NCBI GenBank assembly: GCA_021234155.1
Contig: JAJEKV010000067.1
Span: forward strand, 4,521,279-4,585,278
Direction of reading: 5' to 3'
DNA: 64,000 nucleotides
Origin: Isoetes taiwanensis
Taxonomy: Eukaryota; Streptophyta; Lycopodiopsida; Isoetales; Isoetaceae
Shown piece by piece: positions 41,738 through 52,117 of the stretch (its first letter is position 1; each line of letters opens with the position of its first letter). A model generated the notes under the pieces. It was not told the origin of the DNA and searched no databases. It saw nothing but the letters and a program-made list of their open reading frames with translations. Both the position numbers and the translations under genes were made by a program.

Positions 41738-43092
41738 GTGGGAGGGCACAAAAACAACGTGCAAGACGCCATTATATGCAGCGTGGAGGATACACAGCTA
41801 TTGCAGTTCCTTGAGTATGTTCTGAAGTGGACGAACTACGACCCCTCTCTGATGACAGCTAGCAAGTTGAACAAACCGGCAACAAGGAAAAATGTTCCCA
41901 CTAGTGCAAAATGCTATGGCTGGGAGCTGCAGTCGTATGAATCTCTGTCTCTATCCGGAATAAAGGGAAACAGGGATATACTGTCTGGTTTCTCGGCATG
42001 CAGGAAAGGTTTGCTAGCGGACAAGAAACCACCGAGTATTGCATTGAAAGCTAAGCGAGATGAGAAAATGCCCTCGGTCATGGACACAAACTGGCTAAGA
42101 GCTCAGGCCAAGAAGAAGAATGTAAGGCCTCTCTCCATAGTAGAGGACTCTTCCCAGACCAGAGCCCTGTCTGTAGAGCCTGTTACCATGGCCCTTCCTT
42201 CAGCTGTTATTGATCCTACACAGCCTCTGGCTATTTGCGCGCCACCTGTTACAACGAAAGAGACGTTGGTCCCCAACAAGATATCAAAATTCACAATCAA
42301 CCTGCGCAAGCTGACAACATCAGATAGTGGAGAGCCTTCGTCATCTCGCATGCCCCCTTTTGTCACAGGTATAACTTCTTTGAAAGCCTTGGCATGGCCT
42401 GTTACGTCTGAACTCCCAACCGAGCTTAAGTTCAATCCCGACGAAGAATGTAAGTTGGCTGAGCAAACTGCACAGAAGCTTGAACAGTTCAAGCGGTTTT
42501 ATCCGCTTGGTGTGAACTAGTTTATGAAGGTATCTATTTTTTATTGCGAGCCAGCTTTTGCTAATCTCACCCATCGAATGCGTTCGACTGACCATGTGCA
42601 AACACTTGTGAAGAGCTTCAAGACGTATCCTACAGAGGTCCTCACACCAGCCGACGTGGTCCCCTTCGACCCAATCACTAGGTGATTGTTATTATCCATC
42701 GTTTTTGTTTTCTGGCTTCTTAACTAATCCGTGCGTATTGTTTCAGGAAAAAGATCACCTGGAGCACAGAAGCTGATTTGAAGGGCAAAAAATTTTGGAT
42801 AATTTCTGGTAACCATATATGTGCAGCTCAATTGCTTTGCAGTGTTGTCGGAGAACTGGAAAAGCGGCTCGAGTTTGCTAAAGCCTATGCCAGGAGAAGG
42901 ACCAGAGTGCTGAATGGAAATTTGTCAGATAGAGAATATATTGAATTGAGCATTCAGTGCAATGAAGTCATTGCAAACACCGTGTACAGAGAGCCTTTGA
43001 TAGAGAAACTGCAACAACTACGGCATCAACACAAGGCATATGGATGTCCTCCGCAAGGCCCCATTGGTACTGCTACAACATCGGCATGGAAG
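41738..43092 (+). CDS. ParB/sulfiredoxin-like region of the ParB/methyltransferase-like protein
   Basis: The frame 41738-42520 encodes a Ser/Thr/Lys-rich linker (SLSIVEDS-type, NKISKFTINLRKL). A single TAG (42518-42520) follows, then the same frame continues through TDHVQTLVKSFKTYPTEVLT and, across a GT-AG intron (42682-42746), into KKFWIISGNHICAAQLLCSV. The pattern (a leading helix 'xxLxxSFxxY', then W-I-I-S-G-N-H-x-x-A-A-x-x-L) matches ParB/Srx-like domains, where G-(N/Q/H)-H-R precedes a helix. In bacteria and phages such domains are often fused N-terminal to beta-class DNA methyltransferases, and here a methyltransferase-like domain follows too. A helical segment, EKRLEFAKAYARRRTRVLN, comes next. 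The usual Arg of G-x-H-R is Ile. Activity is unknown. Confidence 0.5.
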
Positions 43093-43155
43093 GTATTTTT
43101 TATTTTTAGCTCACCAACATCGCGGCCGCGATTTCGCTGACCATTTATTTTTCAG

Positions 43156-44484
43156 GACTTCCACGAGATAGCTACTACAACATTGAAGGTGAAGGAGCTA
43201 AAAGATGAAAAGCAGTTCATTTTTATGGAGGATCGGGTCTTCAAAAAAATAATGGAAGTGGCCAACAAATGGGTGAGCAAAAAACTATGTGATGAACATG
43301 GGGATTTACCTGATAGGCCAACGAAAGACTTCTTCAACAAAACTTGGCTAAGATACCTTAGAGGCATGTCTAATGCAAAGGTTTCTCAGCTCCTTGATGA
43401 GATTTTGGAAGGAAAGACATACCTTAAGGTGCAAGCGGGATATCATGGCAGGTATCATTGCCCACAGCGCGCCATTGACATTAGAAGCCTGACATTCATG
43501 CGCAGAGAGATTGTGTCCTATGCTTCCAGTTTGCTTCAGAAAGATTACTCTTCTTTCGAAGAATTGTTGTCTGAGTTTCCTGATTTCACTGAACAGCGGA
43601 TTCTTGATATTTCTGATTCGGATACAGAATACGTTAAGTCAAATTACAATAAAGATCATGTCGTGGGTAATTTGCCCGTTGCATTTTTAGAGCCGATCAG
43701 GTCGATTTTGAAACCTGAAGAGGCTATCAAAATCAAACAGAAAAAAAATGTTGTTCACGCGGTGACAAAGGAAACGATTCCTACGTCCACTCCAGTATCT
43801 GAGAATGCAACACTGGTGTTCATTGACATCAGGGCGTTCTCCACAGTATGGTCCTGCAAAAAGTACATGGAGCTCTTTACAAGAATATCCAGCATGACAA
43901 CTGCTAATATTTATCACCTGGTTATTCTGATGCAGTCTGTGAACTTGCCAGATTGCTTGTACAGCCAAAAGCAGATTCAAGGCGACTCCCATATTTCTGT
44001 AGGCACATATGACGAGCAAGGATGGGTGAACAAGAAAAGAGTGAAGGAGTATCAGTATTACATCACCCATATGTGCATTAACAGATGCGACTCCAGGGTA
44101 ACGTTGATATTGCCTGAGCTTGACCTTCGTTTGACACTGGTGAGCTCAGCACTAAAGAACACCCCCTTGTTTGTCGGAATGGAAGGCGATCATGTGCTAA
44201 AGTGCCAGTTAAAGACATCATATACTTACTACATTGTTGACCAGCTGGTGCCCAAGGATGGTTGTGTCATTGATTTCTTTTCAGCTGGTACTGCTTCCCG
44301 TGTCGCCTTAATGCAAGGAAAGAAAAGTATTGCATTTGAAAGTCAAGGTAAAGTATGCCGATTTCTTAGGGCTTTCTTGGATAAGCTTGAAACAATGGTT
44401 CGCCAGGGCACTGGGGAGGCAGATGAAGAGGAGAAAGCAGACACTACAAATGATCCTGACAAGATCAATATAAATATTACCTAG
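43156..44484 (+). CDS. Beta-class DNA-methyltransferase-like domain, degenerate catalytic motif
   Basis: This exon follows a GT-AG intron (43093-43155) that itself holds an ATCGCGGCCGCGAT palindrome. After about 200 residues of unknown helical sequence, the strand ATLVFIDIRAFSTVWSCKKY (43816 on) sits where beta-class N6-adenine/N4-cytosine methyltransferases have a strand ending D-P-P-Y. Here Asp is kept but PPY is IRA. About 150 residues later comes LVPKDGCVIDFFSAGTASRV, then ALMQGKKSIAFESQGKV, matching the SAM-binding motif I (DxFxGxG) and the strand with an acidic end (Ile-x-x-E). The order motif IV then motif I is the beta-class order. The catalytic motif is altered, so it may bind SAM without methylating, or the call may be wrong. 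It ends at a TAG, but the frame continues. Confidence 0.5.
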   Translation, partial: DFHEIATTTLKVKELKDEKQFIFMEDRVFKKIMEVANKWVSKKLCDEHGDLPDRPTKDFFNKTWLRYLRGMSNAKVSQLLDEILEGKTYLKVQAGYHGRYHCPQRAIDIRSLTFMRREIVSYASSLLQKDYSSFEELLSEFPDFTEQRILDISDSDTEYVKSNYNKDHVVGNLPVAFLEPIRSILKPEEAIKIKQKKNVVHAVTKETIPTSTPVSENATLVFIDIRAFSTVWSCKKYMELFTRISSMTTANIYHLVILMQSVNLPDCLYSQKQIQGDSHISVGTYDEQGWVNKKRVKEYQYYITHMCINRCDSRVTLILPELDLRLTLVSSALKNTPLFVGMEGDHVLKCQLKTSYTYYIVDQLVPKDGCVIDFFSAGTASRVALMQGKKSIAFESQGKVCRFLRAFLDKLETMVRQGTGEADEEEKADTTNDPDKININIT

Positions 44485-45018
44485 AAAACAGATATATCTA
44501 AGCTTGATGAAATCTTGGATCAAATGGATGAGAAGAGCTACGAGGAAAGGATGCAGCAGACGAAAAGACTTTTAGAGTCTACAGAGAAAGGTATTAATGC
44601 GCTAGAGCCTATGCTTCAAAAATTGGGGACTTTAAATAAAAAATTTGATGCCTACATGCCTTTCCTGACAGGCGGGTCAAATTTCGAATACATTGGAATG
44701 AACGAGGAACCTGCGCATCAGGAGGGTGAGACAAGTGGTACACAAGAGCACCAGGTTGTAGCCAAGAAAAAGAAGCTCTTCCATACACCCGAATCGGTGG
44801 AAGACAGCGCATCGGTGGATGGCAGCGCAATGGATACTGAGACGGAAGGACCGGATCCACATCTCCAAGTCCTTGCACAGGCCATATCTGTAGACATCCC
44901 AGATGTAACAGGCTATACAGAGATGGACACATCCGAGGTTATAAAAAGGGGCCAGGAACATGTTGCTAGGATATTTGCGGAGTTAGGTGTTGTACCTGAA
45001 TCAGTATCAGAAACCTAG
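44485..45018 (+). CDS. C-terminal coiled-coil tail of the ParB/methyltransferase-like protein
   Basis: In the same frame as the preceding exon and separated only by TAG at 44482-44484, this continues KTDISKLDEILDQMDEKSYE, an amphipathic helix (RMQQTKRLLESTEKGINALE), then an acidic, Ser/Thr-rich tail with a basic KKKKLF patch and ends VPESVSET. It probably belongs to the same polypeptide in relatives. Whether translation reaches it here depends on the TAG being a mutation, sequencing error or edited. No enzymatic motif is visible. An own start at ATG 44524 is possible. Confidence 0.45.
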   Translation, partial: KTDISKLDEILDQMDEKSYEERMQQTKRLLESTEKGINALEPMLQKLGTLNKKFDAYMPFLTGGSNFEYIGMNEEPAHQEGETSGTQEHQVVAKKKKLFHTPESVEDSASVDGSAMDTETEGPDPHLQVLAQAISVDIPDVTGYTEMDTSEVIKRGQEHVARIFAELGVVPESVSET

Positions 45019-45600
45019 ATGGAGTAAATTCTGCCCCTGTGGCAGACAATTGTACACTGCTATTTCTAAGGAATATATTCTATAAGGGTTTGAAGAATTG
45101 CACAATTTTGTGTTTTTTATTATGTTGAGTTTTGTTTCTTGTCTAAACTTTCGTTGACGCGATCTTTGCTAGCACTTTCTTAGGTTGATTGCCTTCTGCA
45201 GACCTCCTCTAGTTTAAGAATTCAAATCAAAAGGGGTAGCTAGGCAGCTCAAAATGTTCGCCGCCGCGATCTTCGCTATCACTTTGTTTTACTTTCATCC
45301 ATATGTAGAGCTAAACGGACTTGTGATCTTATATCCATGGGTTAGCTAAGCAGCTTCAAATCTTCGCCGTCACGATCCTGCTGAGATTTTTACTCTTTCT
45401 GGTGGACAGCTCTTACTCTGACCGGAGCTTGGGATTGCCTTATAAATGTCGAATTCGGATACATCGCTGGTTGTGGCAGAAAATCATAAAAAAAAACCGC
45501 AACTTTTACTCAGTTGCAACCACTTACGGTGTTTTATAGAGAACCAAGAACCTATTTCATGCTAAACGAGAATTCCGAAATTCTCTAATTAATTAATTCA
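45019..45600. other. 3' flank with CGCGATC motifs
   Basis: GACGCGATCTTTGCTAGCA, GCCGCGATCTTCGCTATCA and GTCACGATCCTGCTGAG occur at about 45157, 45270 and 45371, each preceded by TTCG(C/T)CG-like or TTGA sequence, with AGCTA(G/A)GCAGCT(C/T) before two of them. These look like subterminal repeats of the element that carries the ParB/methyltransferase-like gene. No coding region. Confidence 0.55.
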
Positions 45601-45900
45601 TGCTTTTGTGGTTTGAACTTGGTTGTGGTTGTGGATTACATTGTGGTTCTAGATTATGGTTTTGATTAGATTGTGGTTTTGGATTGGAATGTGGTTTTTT
45701 GGTTTCAATTTGCTTGTGGTTGTGGTTGTGGATTACATTGTGTGTAGATTATTGTTCGAAGGATTGTGGTTTTAGGTTAGATTGTGATTTTAAGGTTTCT
45801 AATGGATATTGTTTTATTTTGTGGTTTGGAATTTCATTATTATAGTTTGAAGTTCATGTTTGCGATTTGGGGTTTGAGATTGATAATCAACTATTTGTTT
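45600..45900. repeat. TGTGGTTT-rich tract before family A fragment
   Basis: GTGGTT(G/T)TGGATTACATTGTGG and variants repeat over 280 bp. This resembles the tract at 7010-7145 that follows the other plus-strand family-A fragment. Confidence 0.65.
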
Positions 45901-45909
45901 TGTTCTTAG

Positions 45910-46620
45910 ATGCAACTCTATAAAGCTTTCAAAGCAAAACATCCAAATGTCAAAGTTGGAGCTTCAGCTTTTCAAAATTTGAAGTCGTGGTTTGTAGTGA
46001 AGCTAGCAGAGTGTAACACTTGTTGTTGTATACATCATGTCAGGTTACAAATGTTGCTGGATGGTTTAACTAAATTCAGGAAGAAACACTCAAAGTCATG
46101 TACTTGTGAGTGCAAGATTTTTACAGACATCAGTGATCCTTGAAAATGTATTGTTTGCCAGAAGGGTGAGATTGATGAATTCTATCGTAAGGATTGCCTT
46201 GACGGTACTTGTAGTGAGTGTGGGATAAAGAAGTTTGCAATCTGCCCCAAGGAATTAGAGGTGAGGAGGTTGTGAAATGGGAGTACATCGACTATGAACA
46301 TGGAGGTGTGGATAAACGTGGAGAGCCTAAGAAAGTTTTGAAACACCAATACAAAGAGACCACACCAACAGTGCTAATAAGCAAACTCAAAGACAGGTTG
46401 GAAAAATTTTCCCTCCACAATTTCAAATACAAATGGCAAGATAAATAGTTTCGTGAAATGCTTGAAAAATCTCTCTTTAGATGTCATAGTATCAGTGGTG
46501 GATTTTGGGAAAAATTACACATTGAAAGAGAGAACACAGGCAATCTCAATACTGGACAAGCGTGCAAGTGACCATTCTTGTCCACATTACTTATCATGTG
46601 GCTGAGAATGGTGAAGTAGT
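45910..46620 (+). pseudogene. Middle part of transposase-like family A
   Basis: The frame begins MQLYKAFKAKHPNVKVGASA, then FQNLKSWFVVKLAECNTCCC and IHHVRLQMLLDGL, with a Cys-rich segment (CTCECK, CIVCQKG, CLDGTCSECGIKKFAICPKE) interrupted by a TGA at 46141 and frame changes. It aligns with the Cys-rich part of the minus-strand copy at 18530-18724 (CTKSDCGNCGKQLIELCPRE) and continues with KHQYKETTP and KLKDRLEKF. Pairs of CxxC suggest zinc binding. The DDE-like half is absent, so this is a truncated, dead copy. Confidence 0.65.
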
Positions 46621-47130
46621 AAAAAAAACACATGATGATGAGTTGATATATCTTGTATTCTTCTACTTGTATTTTCTATGCTTGTATGATAATGTTATTG
46701 TTTAGACTTTATGTTATTAATGTTTCATTGATAAGTAACATACATTCAAAAGGTGTGGTAGTTTATTCATTTGATAGATATTGAATGAATAGGTGTTAGG
46801 TTCAAATCCAAGGATGTTAAGTTTGAATTTTGTATTCATGAATGTTAAAGTAATTTTGGATCTATGTATCAATATCCCACACCAATATCCCACATGCCAA
46901 AGAAGCAAAAGTAGCATGTGTATATAAGATGCACCTAGAAGTGATTAAGTATCATGTGATTGGGCTTTGTTGATAAACCTTTGGTGACATCCAAGGGGGA
47001 TGGACCTGTGGTGTGCATTAGTCGAGCCACATTGATCCGAGTTCTAACGACCTCGAATCGGATATAATTCGAGGGTTCTCTTTAAACGGAGATTTACGAA
47101 AGGTAGAAGGGTGGGCGAGATAGCTTTCAA
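46621..47130. other. AT-rich spacer
   Basis: No supported gene. The sequence is AT-rich to about 46970, then shifts to GC-richer DNA leading into minisatellites. Confidence 0.4.
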
Positions 47131-47184
47131 TAAAGTCGGGGTGGATATCCCACTATGATGGCTCACATGATCTAACCTCTAGGG

Positions 47185-47325
47185 TGGCTACCTAGAGGGT
47201 GTGTAACCTCGAGGGGCACCTTTGGAGTAGCCATCTAAAGGGTACCCTAGAGGGTGTGTAACCTCGAGGGGCACCTTTGGAGTAGCCATCTAAAGGGTGT
47301 CCTAGAGGGTGTATAGTATAGTGTC
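47185..47325. repeat. Minisatellite, unit of about 62 bp
   Basis: CCTAGAGGGTGTGTAACCTCG, AGGGGCACCTTTGGAGTAGCC and ATCTAAAGGGT repeat about 2.5 times with few differences. Confidence 0.85.
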
Positions 47326-47519
47326 TCTTAGAGGTCTTCGAGGGTTGTTGTGAATGATATGCTTGTGGGTATGTGTTGACAATTGAATTTACAGGACAAA
47401 TGATGGTGAATATGTCGAGACGAGACGTGGAGGTGCTTAGAGGTATGTATAATCTGCTTTCAGCATACAAAATGGTACCATGCATAAAACCCCAAACAAC
47501 AACAACTAAAAAGAAAAAA

Positions 47520-47730
47520 GAAAGTGAGTGAGTGAGGTAGTGAGATGGGGGCGCTTCCCCCTCGAGAGTGAAAGTGAGTGAGTGAGGTAGTGAGATGGGG
47601 GCATTTCCCCCTCGAGAGTGAGGTCGATGAGTGAGGTGGGGCGCTTCCCCTCGAGTAGGATGAGTGAGGTGGGGGTGCTTCCCCTCAAACGGTGAGGATG
47701 AGTGAGGTGGGGGCGCTTCCCCCATTGCCG
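47520..47730. repeat. Minisatellite GTGAGTGAGGTRGTGAG / GGGGGCGCTTCCCCC
   Basis: Four to five units of 45-57 bp each contain GAGTGAGGT, then GGGGG(C/T)GCTTCCCC, a short inverted repeat that can form a small hairpin. The Pro/His/Ser-rich open frames on the minus strand are products of this repeat. Confidence 0.85.
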
Positions 47731-47849
47731 TTGAGGGACTTTGCAGCATTAGACTGTGTCCTTAGAGAGGTTCTTAAAAAAGTGTTTTTAAGAAAACGAG
47801 CTCTCAAACTTCAAAACTCCAAAAAGAAAAACAAACAAACTAACTACAC

Positions 47850-48620
47850 AAAGTCAAACCAAAAACTCAAAAACTCAAACTCAAATTAGAAAAACAAACA
47901 AACAAACTATACAAACTCAAAACACAAACTCAAACTCCGCAAACTCAAACTCCAATTCTCACCACAAACTCAAACTCCAATTCTCTTTATAAACTCAAAC
48001 TCCACAAACAAACAAACTACACAAACTCAACCCCATTTCCCTTTGTGGCTTGTTACTGCACAAACTCAAACTCCACAAACTCAAACTCCAATTCTTTTGT
48101 GGCTTGTTACTACACAAACACAAACTCCACAAACTAAAACTCCAATTCTCTTTATGGCTTGTTACTACATAAACTCAAACTTTCAATTCAATAAACAAAC
48201 CACAAACTCAAAACTTCTTTTGTGGCTTGTTACTACACAAACACAAACTCCACAAACTAAAACTCCAATTCTCTTTGTGGTTTGTTACTACATAAACTCA
48301 AACTTTCAATTCAACAAACAAACCACAAACTCAAAACTCCATTTCCATTTATGGCTTGTTACTATATAAACTCAAACTCCACAAACTCAAACTCCAATTC
48401 TTTTGTGGCTTGTTACTACACAAACACAAACTCCACAAACTAAAACTCCAATTCTCTTTGTGACTTGTTACTACATAAACTCAAACTTCCAATTCAACTC
48501 TAACTTTGTGTTTACAATATATTCAAAATCTGAATAAGCAAGTAATCTCATGTCTATTACAATACACAAACTCAAACTCCAATTCTCTTTGTGGCTTATT
48601 ACTACATAAACGCTAACTGC
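47850..48620. repeat. CAAACTC-based tandem repeat array
   Basis: Units of roughly 60-75 bp combine ACAAACTCAAACTCC, ACTCCAATTCT and TTTGTGGCTTGTTACTACA. About ten units are present, with higher-order repetition (48100-48370). The open frame at 48043-48369 (WLVTTQTQTPQT repeats) is a composition artefact. Confidence 0.88.
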
Positions 48621-48899
48621 CAGTTCGACTCCAACTTTGTGTTTACAATGTATTCAAAATCTGAATAAGCAAGTAATCTCATATCTATTACAAATTATGT
48701 CCATAATCTCTAAAAACTTGATTACATATACAAATAATCAAGTAAAATCCAATCTATTATTGTTGATTACATTGTGTAAAGATACTATCTATGTATCTAT
48801 CCATCTATAAGTGCATAAAGAATAAGCATTGAATCAGTAAATCTACTTATTTTACTTTAAAAATGAAATAAAATTCTGAGTCTTGTGCACCCCCGCCAA

Positions 48900-49558
48900 C
48901 AGGGATAGGTTCAATACGTTGTACGTTTTATACGGAATACGTATGAATTGTATGATACGGCACATATTTGCCGTATAAAACGTAAAAAATACGGCAAAAA
49001 AAAATTCCGGCGTCGGAAGATTTTCGCGTACGCGAAACCTTCTAATTCGCGTACGCGAAATAGTAAAAACCGCGTACGCGAAAAAAAAAAAATAAATAAA
49101 TATTTTTTTTTTTTTTTGGGAGACGCTGTGAAACCTTCTATTTCGCGACGCTGAAAAATTTCGCGACGCTGAAACGAAAGGTTTCACAGTCTCGTGAAAT
49201 TTGAATTTCAAAAAAAAAAATTTTTTTTTTTTTTTTTTACGAATTTGAAATTCAAATTTCGTCAGACGCCGAAATCAGATAAACAGCGACGCTAAACTTT
49301 TTTTCACAGACGCTTAAACGTAAGGTTTTCGCGACATCAATTTTTTTTTTTTTTTTTTTTCAGACGCAGCGTTTTATTGGTTCACAGCGTCGACGAAAAG
49401 TTTCGCAGACGCCACGAAGCTTTTCGGCGTCAGACTTGAAATTTTTTTTCCGGCCGGCGAGGTTTTTATACGTTAAATACGTATTTTATTAAAAAATACG
49501 TATTTTTTGACTTTATACGTCAGGAATTTTGATTTTGTACGTATAGAACCTATCCCTG
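48900..49558. mobile_element. hAT-type MITE with 8-bp target duplication
   Basis: The ends are CAGGGATAGGTTC and its inverse GAACCTATCCCTG, and CCCGCCAA flanks both sides (48892-48899 and 49559-49566). Length is 659 bp. CAGGG ends and 8-bp duplications are classic for hAT elements. The interior is full of TACG/CGTA, GACGC and TTCGCG(T/A)ACGCGAA palindromes and A/T homopolymers. It can fold on itself and encodes nothing. Confidence 0.92.
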
Positions 49559-49566
49559 CCCGCCAA

Positions 49567-50470
49567 TGGGATACCGATAAAAATATTGAAGCAACTCGAA
49601 TCGTTTTCAACTCTGTGATTGCCATCTGAAAAGCAATGAAATGAACTATGAACATACTTCAAAGTCAAATTAGAATAATAACATTAGATATTCAAAGAGG
49701 ATAAGCATAACAAATCAATAGAGCGAAATTGAAAGAATTTCTTACCGAATCGACTGGGAAATGGAGCGGAACCAAAAGCATAATGCATGGAGGGGACAAC
49801 AAGAAGAGGAATAGAAGAATAGATACTTATAGAAAAATGCTCAAAGTTTGGGTGGCAAATCAGGGTGGGAGTGGGTTTTAATAATTGTTTCTGACAACTC
49901 TTCAAGCCAGATCATTATTACTTCCACGCAAACTGACACCCACACCAAGAGACATGGGTATTACCGAAGCTACGTGTACTTGACACTTGGAAAGACGTTT
50001 AAGGCTCAGTTAAAAATGTCTATACATGCTCGCCTCCCCATTGGCCACGACCTTTTTGACGTGGCATTGCGTTAGGGCCCTTAATTGATCTCAGCAAACC
50101 TCTAATGTGGCACAAGCTTCGCCTTTAGCAAGACGCAAGCAAACAATACTAAGTCAACATACAATTTGCAAATTGCATAATCAAAGGATCAGCCCTGCTC
50201 AGGAAGAACACTATCAAAATGAAGTTGCAACATAAATAAAATAGAAGTAGAATATGCTGAGCTTCAGTTGCAGTCAAACAAAAATGTTAATGAATATTAG
50301 CTCATATTTAAATGTTCATATTTGATCTTTAAATTTTAGGGCACTATGCATTTTGGTACGCAAGGTTTTAGTAATGGACGATCTTGATTATTGTGAATCT
50401 TGGTGCTGGTAGATATTAATGGTTGGGTGCATCTTCGATAGCATGCACCTAGAAATTACAATTTTTTTTA
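49567..50470. other. Gene-poor stretch with dispersed repeat ends
   Basis: 50030-50105 is a lone copy of the terminus found at 25746-28611 (CTCGCCTCCCCATTGG, GGGCCCTTAATTGA, CCTCTAATGTGGC). It runs directly into an 80-bp block (CACAAGCTTCGCC, AGCAAGACGCAA, ATTTGCAAATTGCATAATCAA) that recurs at 59848-59926. No gene seen. Confidence 0.6.
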
Positions 50471-52117
50471 AATTCATAAGCAACCTCCCAACCTTTTCAA
50501 CCTCTCCAATTTTTCAGGAAAGCTCCCCGTCATTAGGGCGGATTTGGGGTCTCAAAATGGCCCATATCTTGGATGCCAGAATTCCACGTCATGTTTCTCG
50601 CGACCAATGATGTTTGCGCATTTTTTTCCAAAGTCAGTATTAGTTGGCAAGTAGAAAGAGGAGCAGGCTTACTTGGCATCCACATGGCGAAATTTCATAG
50701 GACATGTTTGTGCATTCATTGCAACCACATTAATGGCCCGCATTTTTCGAAAATGCAACCACATTAATGGCCCGCATTTTTCGAAAATCGTATCCCGGAC
50801 CAAAATAATGGCTAGTTTTCCCGCCTACTGTGCACATGCCCACATGCACCAACCACCTTATCAAATTTTGGCACCAAGATTTCCATTGTTCACATTAGCG
50901 CCGCTACGTGCATCCTCTCCGCCTTCGCTCTTCATTTGGAATCCAAGTCTCCAATAGTGTCTGTGTTTTTGCGGGGCGAGAGTTAAGCAACAACGGCGAG
51001 GCGATGTGCGGACAAGCAAACGTACGTTACATGCCATGTTTTTACTACCCAAATTTTCATTCTGAAGTTTTCCTACTTTTCAGCTCTTCCCATTCATCAT
51101 ATTGCTCCCTGCCATTCATTCTTACAATTCAACGACCGATCGATCTGACGGTGGAAGGATATCTATCCATAGGCTCGCGGGTGAGAATGCTATCCTTAAC
51201 GAAGGGTGACTATGGAGTTACATCACGAGGGCGACATTCATCATTCATAATGAATAGGTAGAACTATAGGGTTCAAAATAAATGCTATGGATAGTATATT
51301 GCAAAAAAAACGGGACGGGCGGGGGGCAAGGGATTTGAAGAGGAGGATATTTGCAAATTTGCACCCTCAATAATACATGGATCACACCATGCGAAAATGC
51401 ATATGCACTTTGTAAATGTGTAGTGAGATTTCGCGTCATGTGATCATTGCTTCTTTTTTCTTCCCTCTTCTTGATTTATATTCACTCACTGAATCAAATA
51501 TTTTTCTTTGGACTATATTTATCGGATGTGGGGATTTGAGACTAGGGAAAAGCATTACTAGCATCGTTGTTGTCTAACATATGGACATAAGAGACATGCT
51601 TTTCCAAGATATACATTCAGTGGCAATGGGCATCTAGTTTTACGTTGTAAAGTTGTGGGAGCCCAACTTAAAAGTCGCCCCATGACCTCTTTTAAGTTTA
51701 ATTGTGCAAGCCTTATGAGAATGGTGTCCTTGCAATGAAGAAATGTTTGATAAGACGTGCATCCAGGGTTGTTGAAAAAATGAGTTACAAAATATTTGCT
51801 CCATTAGAGGTGTTTACTAATGCCACGACACAAAAGCTCCAAAGACATATTGTATAAAATGTCGCTTTCATGAGCCTTTGGATCAGTTAACTCAAAGTGT
51901 CACATATGGAAACATTGTTAGGTTTGATAAAATAACATAAAAATCTTATTTAATAAAGCTTTGGTTGTTGGTAAAGTGTTGGCTTATTGATTAAGTGTTT
52001 GTATTTTGCTTTGGGACCCTCTTTGAAAAAATATAACTTGGAATGATACATATTTTATATGCAAATGGGAGACTATTGATGAGGGACTTGGTGTTATTAT
52101 CTATTGACAACAAACAA

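Noticed and set aside
47850-48620. CRISPR-like array or telomere-related repeat from CAAACTC units
   Set aside because: Repeats and spacers are not of constant length, spacers are themselves repeats, and the unit is not TTTAGGG. The window is eukaryotic.
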